A stretch of DNA of 21,762 nt, from positions 1 to 21,762 of IMG/VR virus record IMGVR_UViG_3300030117_002262; one strand, given 5' to 3'. Position numbers and translations under genes: made by a program. A model generated the notes under the pieces. That model was given only the letters and a program-made list of their open reading frames with translations. It was not told the DNA's origin and searched no databases. Positions 7,499 through 16,612 of the stretch are shown here, one piece after another; position 1 is the stretch's first letter; each line of letters opens with the position of its first letter. The DNA is from a virus.

Positions 7499-10400
7499 AT
7501 TAACATTTGACCCAGCTAATACACCTAACACAGATACTACTCAAAATATAGAAGGTTATGATGCTCATGTTGAACAAATACAACAAGCATATCCTGAACA
7601 AGATTGGAGAACACCTGCACAAGTAGAGGCGGAAGAACAAGGTCAAGTTGAAGGACAAGCTCCTGTACAACAACCAGATCAAATTACTGATGTAGCTAAC
7701 CAAGTAGCAGATCAAGTTGGTCAACAATTAGGTATTACCCCACAACCACAAGAAGCTCCACAAGAGCAGCCAGAGGTCGAGGAACGTACTCCTGGTAGGT
7801 TTGCTGACCAAGTAGACCCTACTACAGGTTTAGTATCGGTAGAAGCTCTTAGATCTGCAAATGTCAGTGATGAAGTTATTAGGTTTACTAATGCTCAATA
7901 TGACTGGTTACCTGAAGAAAAGACAGATTTTGATGGATGGAGAGAAGCTGGTGGTGATAATAACTTAGAAGCTACTTTAGCTTTCGTTAATAAAATACGA
8001 AGCTCTCAAGACTATATAGATAGATATGATGGTAATGGTGACGGACAGTTTACCATATCAGATTACTATGATACATCCCGTTTGGGACCACTATCCCCTG
8101 AACGTGAACAGCAATTAACTGAAGAATGGTTAACAAGTTTACAGAATAAAGATTTAAAAGCTAGGTTTGGTTCTTTAGTAACTTTAGAACCTATGCTTGA
8201 GTATAGACATCAACGTAGAAAAGGCGTTTTAGCACCTAATGATGAGTTAGATGGTGAGCAAATGCGAGCTAGTTCATTAGCAGCATGGAGTGTTAATACA
8301 GAAATGGTATTATCAGCACCTGAAAAAATTGCTTCAGGATTCCACGCAGCTGCAAATGATGATGATCCTGACACATGGTTTGATTGGAATGCCATGGAGT
8401 CAAAGGATGCTAAACTAGATGATTGGGTCATGGGTCATAAGAACCCTATGTCCAAAGCATATATGGTTAATAATCCTATAAACAGGGTGTGGAGTGATCC
8501 CATCATGTTTGAATTAAACAGGTATGCTCCTGCTGTTGCTATCGCTGGTGTTGCTTTACCAGCCTCTGCTACTGCTATTACTACAGGTGGTGCTGGTTTA
8601 CTAACAGCTAAAGGAGCTGGTATGGCTGCTTTAACAACAGGTAAAGCCTTTGGTGTAACCTGGGCTACAGAAACTATTCCTACTAACATGTTTGTTGATA
8701 TGAATCATTCTGCTATGCAGACTTTTCATAGTACAAACAAACAAGCACAAAAGTTAATAGATGCACACCCAGAATTACATATTACTGGAAATCAATTAGC
8801 TCATGGAATAGAAAGCCCTTTCAGTAGAAAACTAGAATTCATGCGTGGTGAAATGGGCTGGGATGCTGGTGGCCTATTAGCTGGTAATATATTATTCAAA
8901 TCACTTGGTAAAGGATTCAAACAATTATCTAAAGGAAATTGGAATCAACTTCAAACAAGTACTAAAGCTATACCTAAGATACAAGATCCAATAGATATTT
9001 ATAAAGCTAGATTACAAGTTAAAGATGATCTAATGGAAGCTGCTATTGATCAAACAAAAATGGCAGCTGAAGGTCCATCTAGTAAATGGTCTGATCCTTG
9101 GGCTACAGATGGTGATTTAGATTCAACATATGGTGCATATAAGAATCCCAGCTTTATGGCTGGACAAGGTAATGCTAGTATCAGAGGAAGCGTATATGAT
9201 GTAACGAATCAATTTAATGAATTGAAGCATCAAATCGGTATTGAAGGTGGTACAGTAGATGAATTATTTACACCTATTGAACGTGCTGAATTTGGTAAAT
9301 ATGGTATACCTGATAATTGGTTTGATAAAAATGTAGATGTCTTTATGACAGATTCTACAGAACAACTCAAACGTCTTAATCCATTAAATCGTAATTTACG
9401 TAATTTAGCTGAAGATCAATTAAGAAATATTCAAGAGATTCTAGGTAGAGATGCTGCAAGATTAGATCCAGAAGAATTCTGGGGTAAAGCATTTATTGAT
9501 ACACCAATTAAACCGAATGAAGTTTTAAGTGATGTAAAGAAATTTGTTGTTAAAAACTTGCAAGTACAAGATGCTGTTAATAATTCATTACTTAGAAGAT
9601 TAAGAGATTATGCTGATGCTACAGGTGAACAAATAGGTAAAGCAGATATTTTTGCTAAAGATGGACCTATGCGTAATGTAGCTAAAAACCTAGCAATGGG
9701 TTTAACTGAAGTTAAGAAAACTCAATTTACTTGGGATCTTGCTGCTAAGAGAATGAAAGAAACTGGCGGTGAATTAACTGAAGATATGGTCAGAGAGATT
9801 AATGAAACAGTAGCACAAAGATCAGCTAAACTAACAAAAGAAACAAATGATGGTGTTAGGTTAATGATGCAAGTGCTAGAAACTAGCGACTCTGACGAAT
9901 TAGCAGAAGGTATATTAGATGTATTTAAAGTATCTAATGATATTCATAACTGGAAAGACTTTGATAGTTGGATGAGGCAAAAGATTAGTGGTGGTGAGTT
10001 TAACGGTAAAGTTAAAACAGGTGCATTAATACATGAACTCCAAGGGGTTATGGTTAATAGTATCCTTAGTGGACCTAAAACTCCTATGAGAGCTCTTATG
10101 GGTACTACTGTTAACTCTTATCTAAATGCTATCAATGAAGCTGCAGGTGCTACTTTAAGAGCACCATTTACTGGTGATGTAGCAAGTAGAGCTGCGTCTG
10201 TTGCTAAGTTAAAAGGTATGTTTGAACTTATACCTGAAGCTATGGAAGTATTTAGAAAAAATCTAAAATCCAAATTCAATGCAGATATAGCTGATATTAG
10301 AACTAGATACTCTGAACCAATGTCAAGAGGTGATAATAATTGGCATCTATTTGAACAGTGGACAGAGAAAAATGGTAATATTGGTGATAAAGCTGCCTTT

Positions 10401-12068
10401 CGTATAGCAAATATAGCAAGAAATCTTAACAATAATAAACTACTTAGTTGGTCTCCACGTGCTTTAGCAGCTACTGATGAAACATTTAAATGGTTATTAA
10501 CTAGAGCTAGATCTAAAGAGATTGGTATGAGACAAGCTTTAGAAGTTGCTGGTAGAGATGGTGTTGAATTTTCACCAGATCTTATGAAGCAAGCTGAAGA
10601 TATTCATATGAAGAATCTCTTAGATGCTGATGGTAATATAGATATAGGACAAGATTCATGGCTTGAAAAACAGTTTAAAGAAGTAACATTAACTTCTGAG
10701 TTAAATGGCTTCGCTAAAGAACTAGATACTTTATTAAAAGATAAACCATTAGTAAGACCTTTCTATTTATTTGCTAGAACAGGTATTAATGGGTTAAACT
10801 TTACATATAAGAATACACCATTACTTGGTGCTTTACATAAAGAATCTATAGATATCTTAAGACATACTGGTGATGATTTTACACCATTATTTAAGTATGG
10901 TATTGAGAATGCTAATGATTTAGCTAATGCTAGAAATTTATTTACAGGTAGACAGGCAGTTGGTGCTGCAACAGTTATGACCTTCGCTGGTATGTACATG
11001 GGCGGTCAATTGACTGGTAATGGTCCTGCTGATAGGAAGCTAAGACAGAGTTGGATGAATGCAGGCTGGAAACCTAATCATGTATATATAGGTGATGTCG
11101 GTTTTGATTATACTTCCTTAGAACCATATAATACTATCTTCTCTGCTATTGCTGATATAGGTGATAACATGGAACTTATGGGTAGTGAGTGGGCTGAAAA
11201 ACGTTTACAAGCAGCAGCATTTGTTATAGGTAGAGGTTTAACTGGTAAAACATATATGTCTGGATTAGACCAGATGATGCAAATAGCACAGATGAAACCT
11301 GGTGCTCTTGATAAAGCTGGTGCTAATATATTAAATAATAGTATACCTTTAGCAGGTATGAGAAATGAATTTGGTAAATGGGTTAATCCTCATATGAAAG
11401 AATTAAATTCTGATATGTGGAGTTCTATTAGAAATAGAAACCAAGCATCTGAATTCTTAGCAGGTGAAGATTCTTTACCAGAAAAAAGTGATATGTTAAA
11501 TGGTAAGCCAATTAATAATTGGAATATTGTTGGCAGATCGTTTAATGCAGTTTCTCCTGTTAGTTTAGATATTAGAAGCAAATCACCTGGTAGAAAACTT
11601 TTATTAGATAGTAACTACGATCTTAAATCTACAGTATATTCTTATGGTGGTTATTCATTTGTTAAAGATAATCAAGTAAGAGCACATTTCCAAAATGCTA
11701 TAGGTACTGTACCGGTTACTGTTGGATTTAAAAAGTTTAAGAATGTAGAGGAAGCTTTAGATCATCTTGCTTCAAGAAAGGATGTTCAAAACTCTATGGC
11801 AAAGATGCAAGCTGATTCTAAAAATCCAGGTCAATGGGATATGGATCCAAATAATTATCCACATAATACACTTATAGATAATTTAATGAATCAAGCTAGA
11901 GCTAGAGCTTGGGCTAAAATCCAACAACCAGATCATCCAGCATATAGATGGGTCGAGAAATTGAAAAAGAAAAAAGATGGTTTGGATACTAGAACTAGAG
12001 ATAATAGACAAGGTATTTTAGATTTAAACTACCCGACACAGAAAGTAGAACGATTCCCTAAGAACTAA
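7491..12068 (+). CDS. Very large internal virion protein (T7 gp16-like)
   Basis: A 1525-residue protein, against 1318 in T7 gp16. In T7 this protein is part of the ejectosome and crosses the inner membrane. The N-terminus (about 1-100) is Gln/Glu/Pro-rich and probably disordered. I see no lytic transglycosylase motif where T7 has one. Instead there is a calcium-binding EF-hand loop, D180-G-N-G-D-G-Q-F-T-I-S-D191, with all coordinating positions present. Glycine/alanine-rich hydrophobic stretches occur near residues 343-380 and 1150-1175 and could touch membrane. The rest is long charged helices. The start is supported by GGAGGT four bases upstream (7481-7486), and the gene overlaps gp15 by eight bases. 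The stop abuts the fibre ATG. Confidence 0.87.
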   Translation: MDELTFDPANTPNTDTTQNIEGYDAHVEQIQQAYPEQDWRTPAQVEAEEQGQVEGQAPVQQPDQITDVANQVADQVGQQLGITPQPQEAPQEQPEVEERTPGRFADQVDPTTGLVSVEALRSANVSDEVIRFTNAQYDWLPEEKTDFDGWREAGGDNNLEATLAFVNKIRSSQDYIDRYDGNGDGQFTISDYYDTSRLGPLSPEREQQLTEEWLTSLQNKDLKARFGSLVTLEPMLEYRHQRRKGVLAPNDELDGEQMRASSLAAWSVNTEMVLSAPEKIASGFHAAANDDDPDTWFDWNAMESKDAKLDDWVMGHKNPMSKAYMVNNPINRVWSDPIMFELNRYAPAVAIAGVALPASATAITTGGAGLLTAKGAGMAALTTGKAFGVTWATETIPTNMFVDMNHSAMQTFHSTNKQAQKLIDAHPELHITGNQLAHGIESPFSRKLEFMRGEMGWDAGGLLAGNILFKSLGKGFKQLSKGNWNQLQTSTKAIPKIQDPIDIYKARLQVKDDLMEAAIDQTKMAAEGPSSKWSDPWATDGDLDSTYGAYKNPSFMAGQGNASIRGSVYDVTNQFNELKHQIGIEGGTVDELFTPIERAEFGKYGIPDNWFDKNVDVFMTDSTEQLKRLNPLNRNLRNLAEDQLRNIQEILGRDAARLDPEEFWGKAFIDTPIKPNEVLSDVKKFVVKNLQVQDAVNNSLLRRLRDYADATGEQIGKADIFAKDGPMRNVAKNLAMGLTEVKKTQFTWDLAAKRMKETGGELTEDMVREINETVAQRSAKLTKETNDGVRLMMQVLETSDSDELAEGILDVFKVSNDIHNWKDFDSWMRQKISGGEFNGKVKTGALIHELQGVMVNSILSGPKTPMRALMGTTVNSYLNAINEAAGATLRAPFTGDVASRAASVAKLKGMFELIPEAMEVFRKNLKSKFNADIADIRTRYSEPMSRGDNNWHLFEQWTEKNGNIGDKAAFRIANIARNLNNNKLLSWSPRALAATDETFKWLLTRARSKEIGMRQALEVAGRDGVEFSPDLMKQAEDIHMKNLLDADGNIDIGQDSWLEKQFKEVTLTSELNGFAKELDTLLKDKPLVRPFYLFARTGINGLNFTYKNTPLLGALHKESIDILRHTGDDFTPLFKYGIENANDLANARNLFTGRQAVGAATVMTFAGMYMGGQLTGNGPADRKLRQSWMNAGWKPNHVYIGDVGFDYTSLEPYNTIFSAIADIGDNMELMGSEWAEKRLQAAAFVIGRGLTGKTYMSGLDQMMQIAQMKPGALDKAGANILNNSIPLAGMRNEFGKWVNPHMKELNSDMWSSIRNRNQASEFLAGEDSLPEKSDMLNGKPINNWNIVGRSFNAVSPVSLDIRSKSPGRKLLLDSNYDLKSTVYSYGGYSFVKDNQVRAHFQNAIGTVPVTVGFKKFKNVEEALDHLASRKDVQNSMAKMQADSKNPGQWDMDPNNYPHNTLIDNLMNQARARAWAKIQQPDHPAYRWVEKLKKKKDGLDTRTRDNRQGILDLNYPTQKVERFPKN

Positions 12069-14852
12069 ATGGCACATACAAAAGTAACAAAAACCTATTC
12101 CCAGAACACGGGAGTGGCGAATACATTTAGCTACTCTGGGAGTTTTGATGTATTTAAAGGAACTGAAGTTGTAGCATTATTAGATAATGTAGCATTAACA
12201 TATACAGCTTCAACAATTAATGAATCCGCCTCCCCTAGAGAATATTCAGTAGATACATCAGCTAAAACCATACATATTGGGGGAGCGGATTTATCTAGTG
12301 GTACTATAATAATAAGACCTGAGACTGATATGGGAGCTCCTACACCAAGAGCTACCTATGCACCAGGTTCATCTATTACATCTGAAGACCTCAATAATAA
12401 CCAAACGCAATTAATGCGTAAGGCTATGGAGTATGATGAAACTAAGATGTCAACTACTGGTGATACCATGACGGGTCACCTTACTATGGGTGAGGATACT
12501 ACAGTTATATTTGAAGGTGCAACAGACGATGGATATGAGACAACTCTTACGGTTGCTGATCCTACTGCTGATCGTACAATTACTCTTCCTAACGTAACTG
12601 GAACAGTAGTAACAACAGGAGATACAGCAACAGTTACAGCTACTATGCTGGCAGCTGATTCTGTTGATTCTTCTGAGTTGGTAGATGGTAGTATAGATTC
12701 AAGTCATATATCAAGTAGTGCAGTTACAACAGCTAAGGTTGCAGCTGACGCAATTACAGGAGCTAAAATTGCAGATGACGCTATAGATTCTGAACACTAT
12801 ACAGACGGTAGTATTGATACTGCACATATAGCTGACTTAAATGTTACTACAGCTAAAATAGCAGCTGATGCGATAACAGGAGCTAAAATAGCTGACGATG
12901 CTATCAACTCTGAGCATTACACAGATGGTAGTATTGACACAGCTCATATAGCTGACTTAAATGTAACAACTGCAAAGATAGCTGCTGATGCTATAACAGG
13001 TGCTAAGATAGCTGATGACGCTGTAGATTCTGAACATCTAGCAGCTGATTCTATAGATGCTGAACATTATGCAGCTGCATCCGTAGACGCTACAGCTTTA
13101 GCTTCTAACGCTGTTACTACAGCTAAGATTACTGATGCTAACGTAACTACAGCAAAAGTAGCAGATGATGCTATTACTATTGCTAAGGTAGGCTGTGAAC
13201 AAACAACCATATCTGACAGTGATTCCCATATTCCTACATCAGGAGCTGTTGTTGATTATGTTGCAGCACAGATAGCACCTATTGGTGGTCTTGAAGTAAT
13301 AGCAGATGAAGATAATTTCCCTTCAACTCAACCAGCTTCTGGTGTTGTAATATCAATTGCTGATGCAGCTGGTATTGTTGTCAGTGGAAGTGGATCTTCT
13401 ACTACTGCACGTACAGCTGGTAATGGATCTGATAATGTTACTATTAATAACTTCCCTTCTAGTCTTTATAGTGAAACACTAGCTAGTGGTGTAGGTCTTA
13501 TGGTCACATCTACTGGATCAAGTAATACATATAATTACCATAAACTCTTAGCAGCTGAAACTGATGTTAAACAGTTATCTGATGATATCAATGACTTCAA
13601 TGCTAGGTATCGTGTAAATGCTGGAGAACCTGGATCTAATAATGATGAAGGTGATTTAGTATTCGACACTAATGCTAATAAGATGAAGGTCTATGATGGT
13701 TCATCTTGGGGAGAAGTTACATCAACTGGTGAATTTAAATACTTATTCTTATGTCCTGCAGGTGGAAGCGGAAGTCCTACTTTAGATGGTAGTATTGCTA
13801 CATATGACCTTAGAGAATCTAGCAATTCAGGTACAGCAGCTAGTATAACAAATGCAGCACAACTTATTGTAAGTGTTAATGGTGTTGTACAAAAAGCTAA
13901 TACAGGTACTAGTGCTCCTGCAGAAGGATTTGCATTAGTAGATGCTAATACTATTGTATTTGGATCGAACTTAGCTAGTGGTGATTCCGTATTTATTATA
14001 CAGATAGGTTCAGCTGTAAGTATTCCTACACCAGGAGATGGTACAGTTGTAGAAGCTAAGATTGGTAGTGGAGCTGTAACAACAGCTAAGATTGCTGATT
14101 CTAATGTTACTGTTGCTAAAATGGCAGCTAACTCAGTAGACAGTGATCAATATGTTGACGGAAGTGTAGATCATGTTCACTTAGCAGCTGATTGCGTAGA
14201 TGGTGATAATATCCAAGATGATGTTATTAACTCAGAGCATATAGCAGCAGGTGCAATTGATTTAGAACATATGTCTTCTGAATCAGTTGATGAAGATAAT
14301 CTACATATATCTAATGCTGGTTCTAATGGACAATTCCTATCTAAACAATCTGGTAATTCAGGTGGTTTAACTTGGGCTACTGTATCAACAGAAAAAGGAT
14401 TAGATGGTGCTCATATTTGGAGAGTAAGTGCCGAATTTACTGGTGATGCTCAGCCTATAACTAGTAATTGGGAACAAGACGATAGTACTGGTGCTGGACG
14501 GGTAGGTACTGTTATGAGTGAAAGCTCTGGAGTATTTACATTTCCAAGTACAGGTATTTGGTATCTAGAACACACGGGTGTTTTTTATAACAGTGGTTCT
14601 GAAGATGCTACTAATCTTTATATTCAAGTAACTGAAAATAACGGTTCTGCTTGGACTACTACTGGAGAAGTATGGGTTTCTCAGTCAACTGGTTATTTTC
14701 AAGCTAAAGCTGCTACAACGTTGGATTGTACAAATACAAGTACTCATAAAGCACGATTTGCAGTTAATACAAGTAGTGGTAGTACAAGTTACCAAACAAG
14801 TTCAACTGTAAATAAATGTTATGTAATGTTCTTGAAACTAGGAGAAACATAA
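12069..14852 (+). CDS. Tail fibre protein (T7 gp17-like N-terminal domain)
   Basis: A 927-residue protein. Residues 1 to about 125 match the T7 tail-fibre N-terminal domain, which anchors to the gp11/gp12 tail (VTKTYSQNTGVANTFSYSG, then a strand-rich region ending in SEDLNNNQTQLMRKA). Next comes a 'GDTMTGHLTMG' motif (about 135-145), common at the start of phage fibre shafts, then a long series of short repeats (AxTxAKIADDAIxSEH...) from about 195 to 375, including two almost perfect 40-residue copies. A second short repeat block lies around 660-750. Residues 753-927 form a head domain shared with the protein at 15178-15897, starting NGQFLSKQSGNSGGLTW and ending in a CYVMFLKLGET strand. The head is probably a trimeric receptor-binding jelly-roll; that is inference. 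Confidence 0.88.
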   Translation: MAHTKVTKTYSQNTGVANTFSYSGSFDVFKGTEVVALLDNVALTYTASTINESASPREYSVDTSAKTIHIGGADLSSGTIIIRPETDMGAPTPRATYAPGSSITSEDLNNNQTQLMRKAMEYDETKMSTTGDTMTGHLTMGEDTTVIFEGATDDGYETTLTVADPTADRTITLPNVTGTVVTTGDTATVTATMLAADSVDSSELVDGSIDSSHISSSAVTTAKVAADAITGAKIADDAIDSEHYTDGSIDTAHIADLNVTTAKIAADAITGAKIADDAINSEHYTDGSIDTAHIADLNVTTAKIAADAITGAKIADDAVDSEHLAADSIDAEHYAAASVDATALASNAVTTAKITDANVTTAKVADDAITIAKVGCEQTTISDSDSHIPTSGAVVDYVAAQIAPIGGLEVIADEDNFPSTQPASGVVISIADAAGIVVSGSGSSTTARTAGNGSDNVTINNFPSSLYSETLASGVGLMVTSTGSSNTYNYHKLLAAETDVKQLSDDINDFNARYRVNAGEPGSNNDEGDLVFDTNANKMKVYDGSSWGEVTSTGEFKYLFLCPAGGSGSPTLDGSIATYDLRESSNSGTAASITNAAQLIVSVNGVVQKANTGTSAPAEGFALVDANTIVFGSNLASGDSVFIIQIGSAVSIPTPGDGTVVEAKIGSGAVTTAKIADSNVTVAKMAANSVDSDQYVDGSVDHVHLAADCVDGDNIQDDVINSEHIAAGAIDLEHMSSESVDEDNLHISNAGSNGQFLSKQSGNSGGLTWATVSTEKGLDGAHIWRVSAEFTGDAQPITSNWEQDDSTGAGRVGTVMSESSGVFTFPSTGIWYLEHTGVFYNSGSEDATNLYIQVTENNGSAWTTTGEVWVSQSTGYFQAKAATTLDCTNTSTHKARFAVNTSSGSTSYQTSSTVNKCYVMFLKLGET
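12750..13049 (+). repeat. 120-bp tandem repeat in the fibre gene
   Basis: Two full units (12750-12869 and 12870-12989) are followed by a partial third (from 12990 to about 13049), with an exact 120-base period. The first two units encode the same 40 residues except for one Asp/Asn change, yet by my hand count they differ at 22 of 120 bases, nearly all at third codon positions. The repeats form the fibre shaft at residues 228 to about 327. Confidence 0.9.
14840..14845 (+). promoter_or_regulatory. Ribosome binding site for the first fibre-companion gene
   Basis: AGGAGA lies six bases before ATG 14852, inside the last codons of the fibre gene. It supports that start over an in-frame TTG further upstream. 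The matching AGGAG at 15885-15889 has the same relation to ATG 15897, so the signal is part of the duplicated unit. Confidence 0.7.
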
Positions 14853-15178
14853 TGACAAGACCAACACATATAGAAAACTATTTAATAACAGTTCGTACAG
14901 GGCAATGGTTCGGTTGGTCTGACTCTAAAAATAAAATCTATGCCAATTTAATTGTGCATGATGGTGGGTCTAAACCTAGTGAAACAGATTGTACTAATGG
15001 ACTAAAAGCATTACAAGATGCTTGGGATTTAGAGAATGATTCTTATAAATCTAAACGTAGAGAATCTTATGATTCAATTCAAGAACAATTAGATCAACTT
15101 TACTGGGACAAAAAGAATGGCACTAACAAGTGGGTCGAAGCCATTGACAAAGTAAAATCTGACAATCCAAAACCATAA
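14852..15178 (+). CDS. Fibre-companion protein, copy 1 (possible fibre assembly factor)
   Basis: A 108-residue soluble protein, MTRPTHIENYLITVRTGQWF..., with a conserved middle (NLIVHDGGSKPS) and a helical end carrying the pattern KRRxSYDSIQEQLDQLYW...W...I. This C-terminal pattern, RRxxYPxxxxQLDxxYxxGxxxWxxxI, is widespread in phage proteins encoded next to tail fibres, often labelled XkdW-like or tail-fibre related. A role in folding or capping the fibre is inferred from position. Its ATG shares one base pair region with the fibre stop (TAATG), and its own stop overlaps the next start in the same way. Copy 2 lies at 15897-16214 and is similar over its whole length. Confidence 0.75.
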   Translation: MTRPTHIENYLITVRTGQWFGWSDSKNKIYANLIVHDGGSKPSETDCTNGLKALQDAWDLENDSYKSKRRESYDSIQEQLDQLYWDKKNGTNKWVEAIDKVKSDNPKP

Positions 15179-15897
15179 TGGCATTAACACAAGTAAAAAC
15201 AACAGGTTTAGCTGATGATGCTGTTACGACAGATAAGTTAGCTAACGCTATAAATTCAGAAAGAACAGCTAATACAGCTAAAACTACAAATGCTACACAC
15301 ACAGGTGAAGTAACTGGTAGTGGTGCTTTAACTATTGCAGATAATATTGTAGATGAAGCTAATTTAAAAGTATCTAACGCACCAACAAACGGTCAGTTTT
15401 TATCAGCTCAGTCTGGTAATACTGGTGGTTTAACATGGGCAGCAATAAGTAGTGATACGGATATAGATTTTGCATTATGGAGAGTTACAAGTAATTGGTC
15501 TGGAAATACTGACCCTATTACAAACTTTTCTGAAAATAATCACAGCGTAGATATGGGTTATAGTAGTGGAATTTTTTCATTTCCATCTACAGGTTTTTGG
15601 CACATTATGTTTCAAACGTATCTTTATTATAATTCTGATCAAGATAACATTGAACTACATTTACTTACAACAACAAATGATAGTAGTTACTCTACACGAG
15701 CACAAGCTTATTCACACATGAATAATGACGATGGTGGTAATTTATATACTACGATTCAAGTTAGTCATATATTTGATGTGACAGATACATCTAATTGTAA
15801 AGTAAAATTTAAAACTGCTGGAACTGCTGCAAACTTTCATACTTCGTCTAGTTCAAATGAGTCTTATGCAATCTTTAAAAAATTAGGAGCAACATAA
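15178..15897 (+). CDS. Short second fibre-like protein with the same head domain
   Basis: A 239-residue protein starting MALTQVKTTGLADDAVTTDKL, which resembles the shaft repeats of the main fibre. From about residue 73 (NAPTNGQFLSAQSGNTGGLTWA) to the C-terminus (ESYAIFKKLGAT) it aligns with the fibre head at residues 748-927, including WRV near the head start, SSGxFxFPSTGxW in the middle, and the final Lys-Leu-Gly-x-Thr. It lacks the T7-type tail-anchoring N-terminus, so it cannot attach to the tail in the same way; it might trimerise onto the main fibre or form an alternative tip. It sits between the two companion-protein copies, with one-base start/stop overlaps on each side. Confidence 0.8.
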   Translation: MALTQVKTTGLADDAVTTDKLANAINSERTANTAKTTNATHTGEVTGSGALTIADNIVDEANLKVSNAPTNGQFLSAQSGNTGGLTWAAISSDTDIDFALWRVTSNWSGNTDPITNFSENNHSVDMGYSSGIFSFPSTGFWHIMFQTYLYYNSDQDNIELHLLTTTNDSSYSTRAQAYSHMNNDDGGNLYTTIQVSHIFDVTDTSNCKVKFKTAGTAANFHTSSSSNESYAIFKKLGAT

Positions 15898-16214
15898 TGA
15901 GACCTACACACATTGAACATTATTTAGTAACAGTAAGACAAGGTTGTTGGTTTGGTTGGAGTGACCCAACTAATAAAATTTATGCAAATCTTATAGTGCA
16001 TGACGGAGGTTCTAAACCAACAGAAAAGGAATGTACAGATGGACTTACTACTTTACAAGCTGCTTGGGATTTAGAATATGATAGTTACAGATCTAAAAGA
16101 AGAGCTGAATATCCAAAAATGAGAGAACAATTAGATCAAATATATAATGAAGGATTAGATGCTTGGAAGGCTTCTATCAAAGCTATTAAAGATAAATATC
16201 CTAAACCAGCTTAA
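15897..16214 (+). CDS. Fibre-companion protein, copy 2
   Basis: A 105-residue paralogue of the protein at 14852-15178, about two-thirds identical by eye: RPTHIE.YL.TVR.G.WFGWSD..NKIYANLIVHDGGSKP is shared in full, and the C-terminal KRRAEYPKMREQLDQIYNEG region fits the family consensus better than copy 1. AGGAG at 15885-15889 precedes the start by seven bases. It follows the short fibre directly, as copy 1 follows the main fibre, so each head-bearing protein has its own companion. This pairing supports a partner or chaperone role, which remains an inference. Confidence 0.78.
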   Translation: MRPTHIEHYLVTVRQGCWFGWSDPTNKIYANLIVHDGGSKPTEKECTDGLTTLQAAWDLEYDSYRSKRRAEYPKMREQLDQIYNEGLDAWKASIKAIKDKYPKPA

Positions 16215-16612
16215 TGTCAATTCCTATACCAACGCCTAATCTCCCTAAGCCTTTAGACCTGCCTAGAATCCCCTTGAAGCAGCCTTCAGCTGAGATACCA
16301 TCATATCGCCCTATGGTGATTCCTCCGGCTGATCTAGAGCCTCCTAAAGAGACTAAGGCAGAGGGAAAGGAAACAACAGAACAACCAGCTCCACCTAGTT
16401 TACGGATTCCTGTAATTGATATACAGATGCCGTTACCTACAGCAGAAGTTGTAACTACCGCTACATACGCAGCTGTAGCTGCAGTAGCAACAACAACTCT
16501 TGCTACTCCATTCTTTGATCAAATAAAGAAAAAATTGACTAAATTTTTACAAGGTAAAGTTAATAAATGGAAAGAAAACCGGAAGAAAAAAAAGGAATCC
16601 TTGGCAAGCTAA
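16214..16612 (+). CDS. Proline-rich protein with one membrane segment and basic tail
   Basis: A 132-residue protein. Residues 1-75 are very Pro-rich (MSIPIPTPNLPKPLDLPRIP...), residues 77-100 are an Ala/Thr/Val hydrophobic segment, and 104-128 are strongly basic (KKKLTKFLQGKVNKWKENRKKKK). Similar Pro-rich proteins occur after the fibre genes in marine cyanophages, but I know of no proven function. It could be a minor virion or envelope-associated lysis protein. Its start overlaps the previous stop (TAATG), and its last 46 bases overlap the holin-like gene in the -1 frame across an A8G run. Base composition here is less AT-rich than in the genes to the left. Confidence 0.7.
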   Translation: MSIPIPTPNLPKPLDLPRIPLKQPSAEIPSYRPMVIPPADLEPPKETKAEGKETTEQPAPPSLRIPVIDIQMPLPTAEVVTTATYAAVAAVATTTLATPFFDQIKKKLTKFLQGKVNKWKENRKKKKESLAS

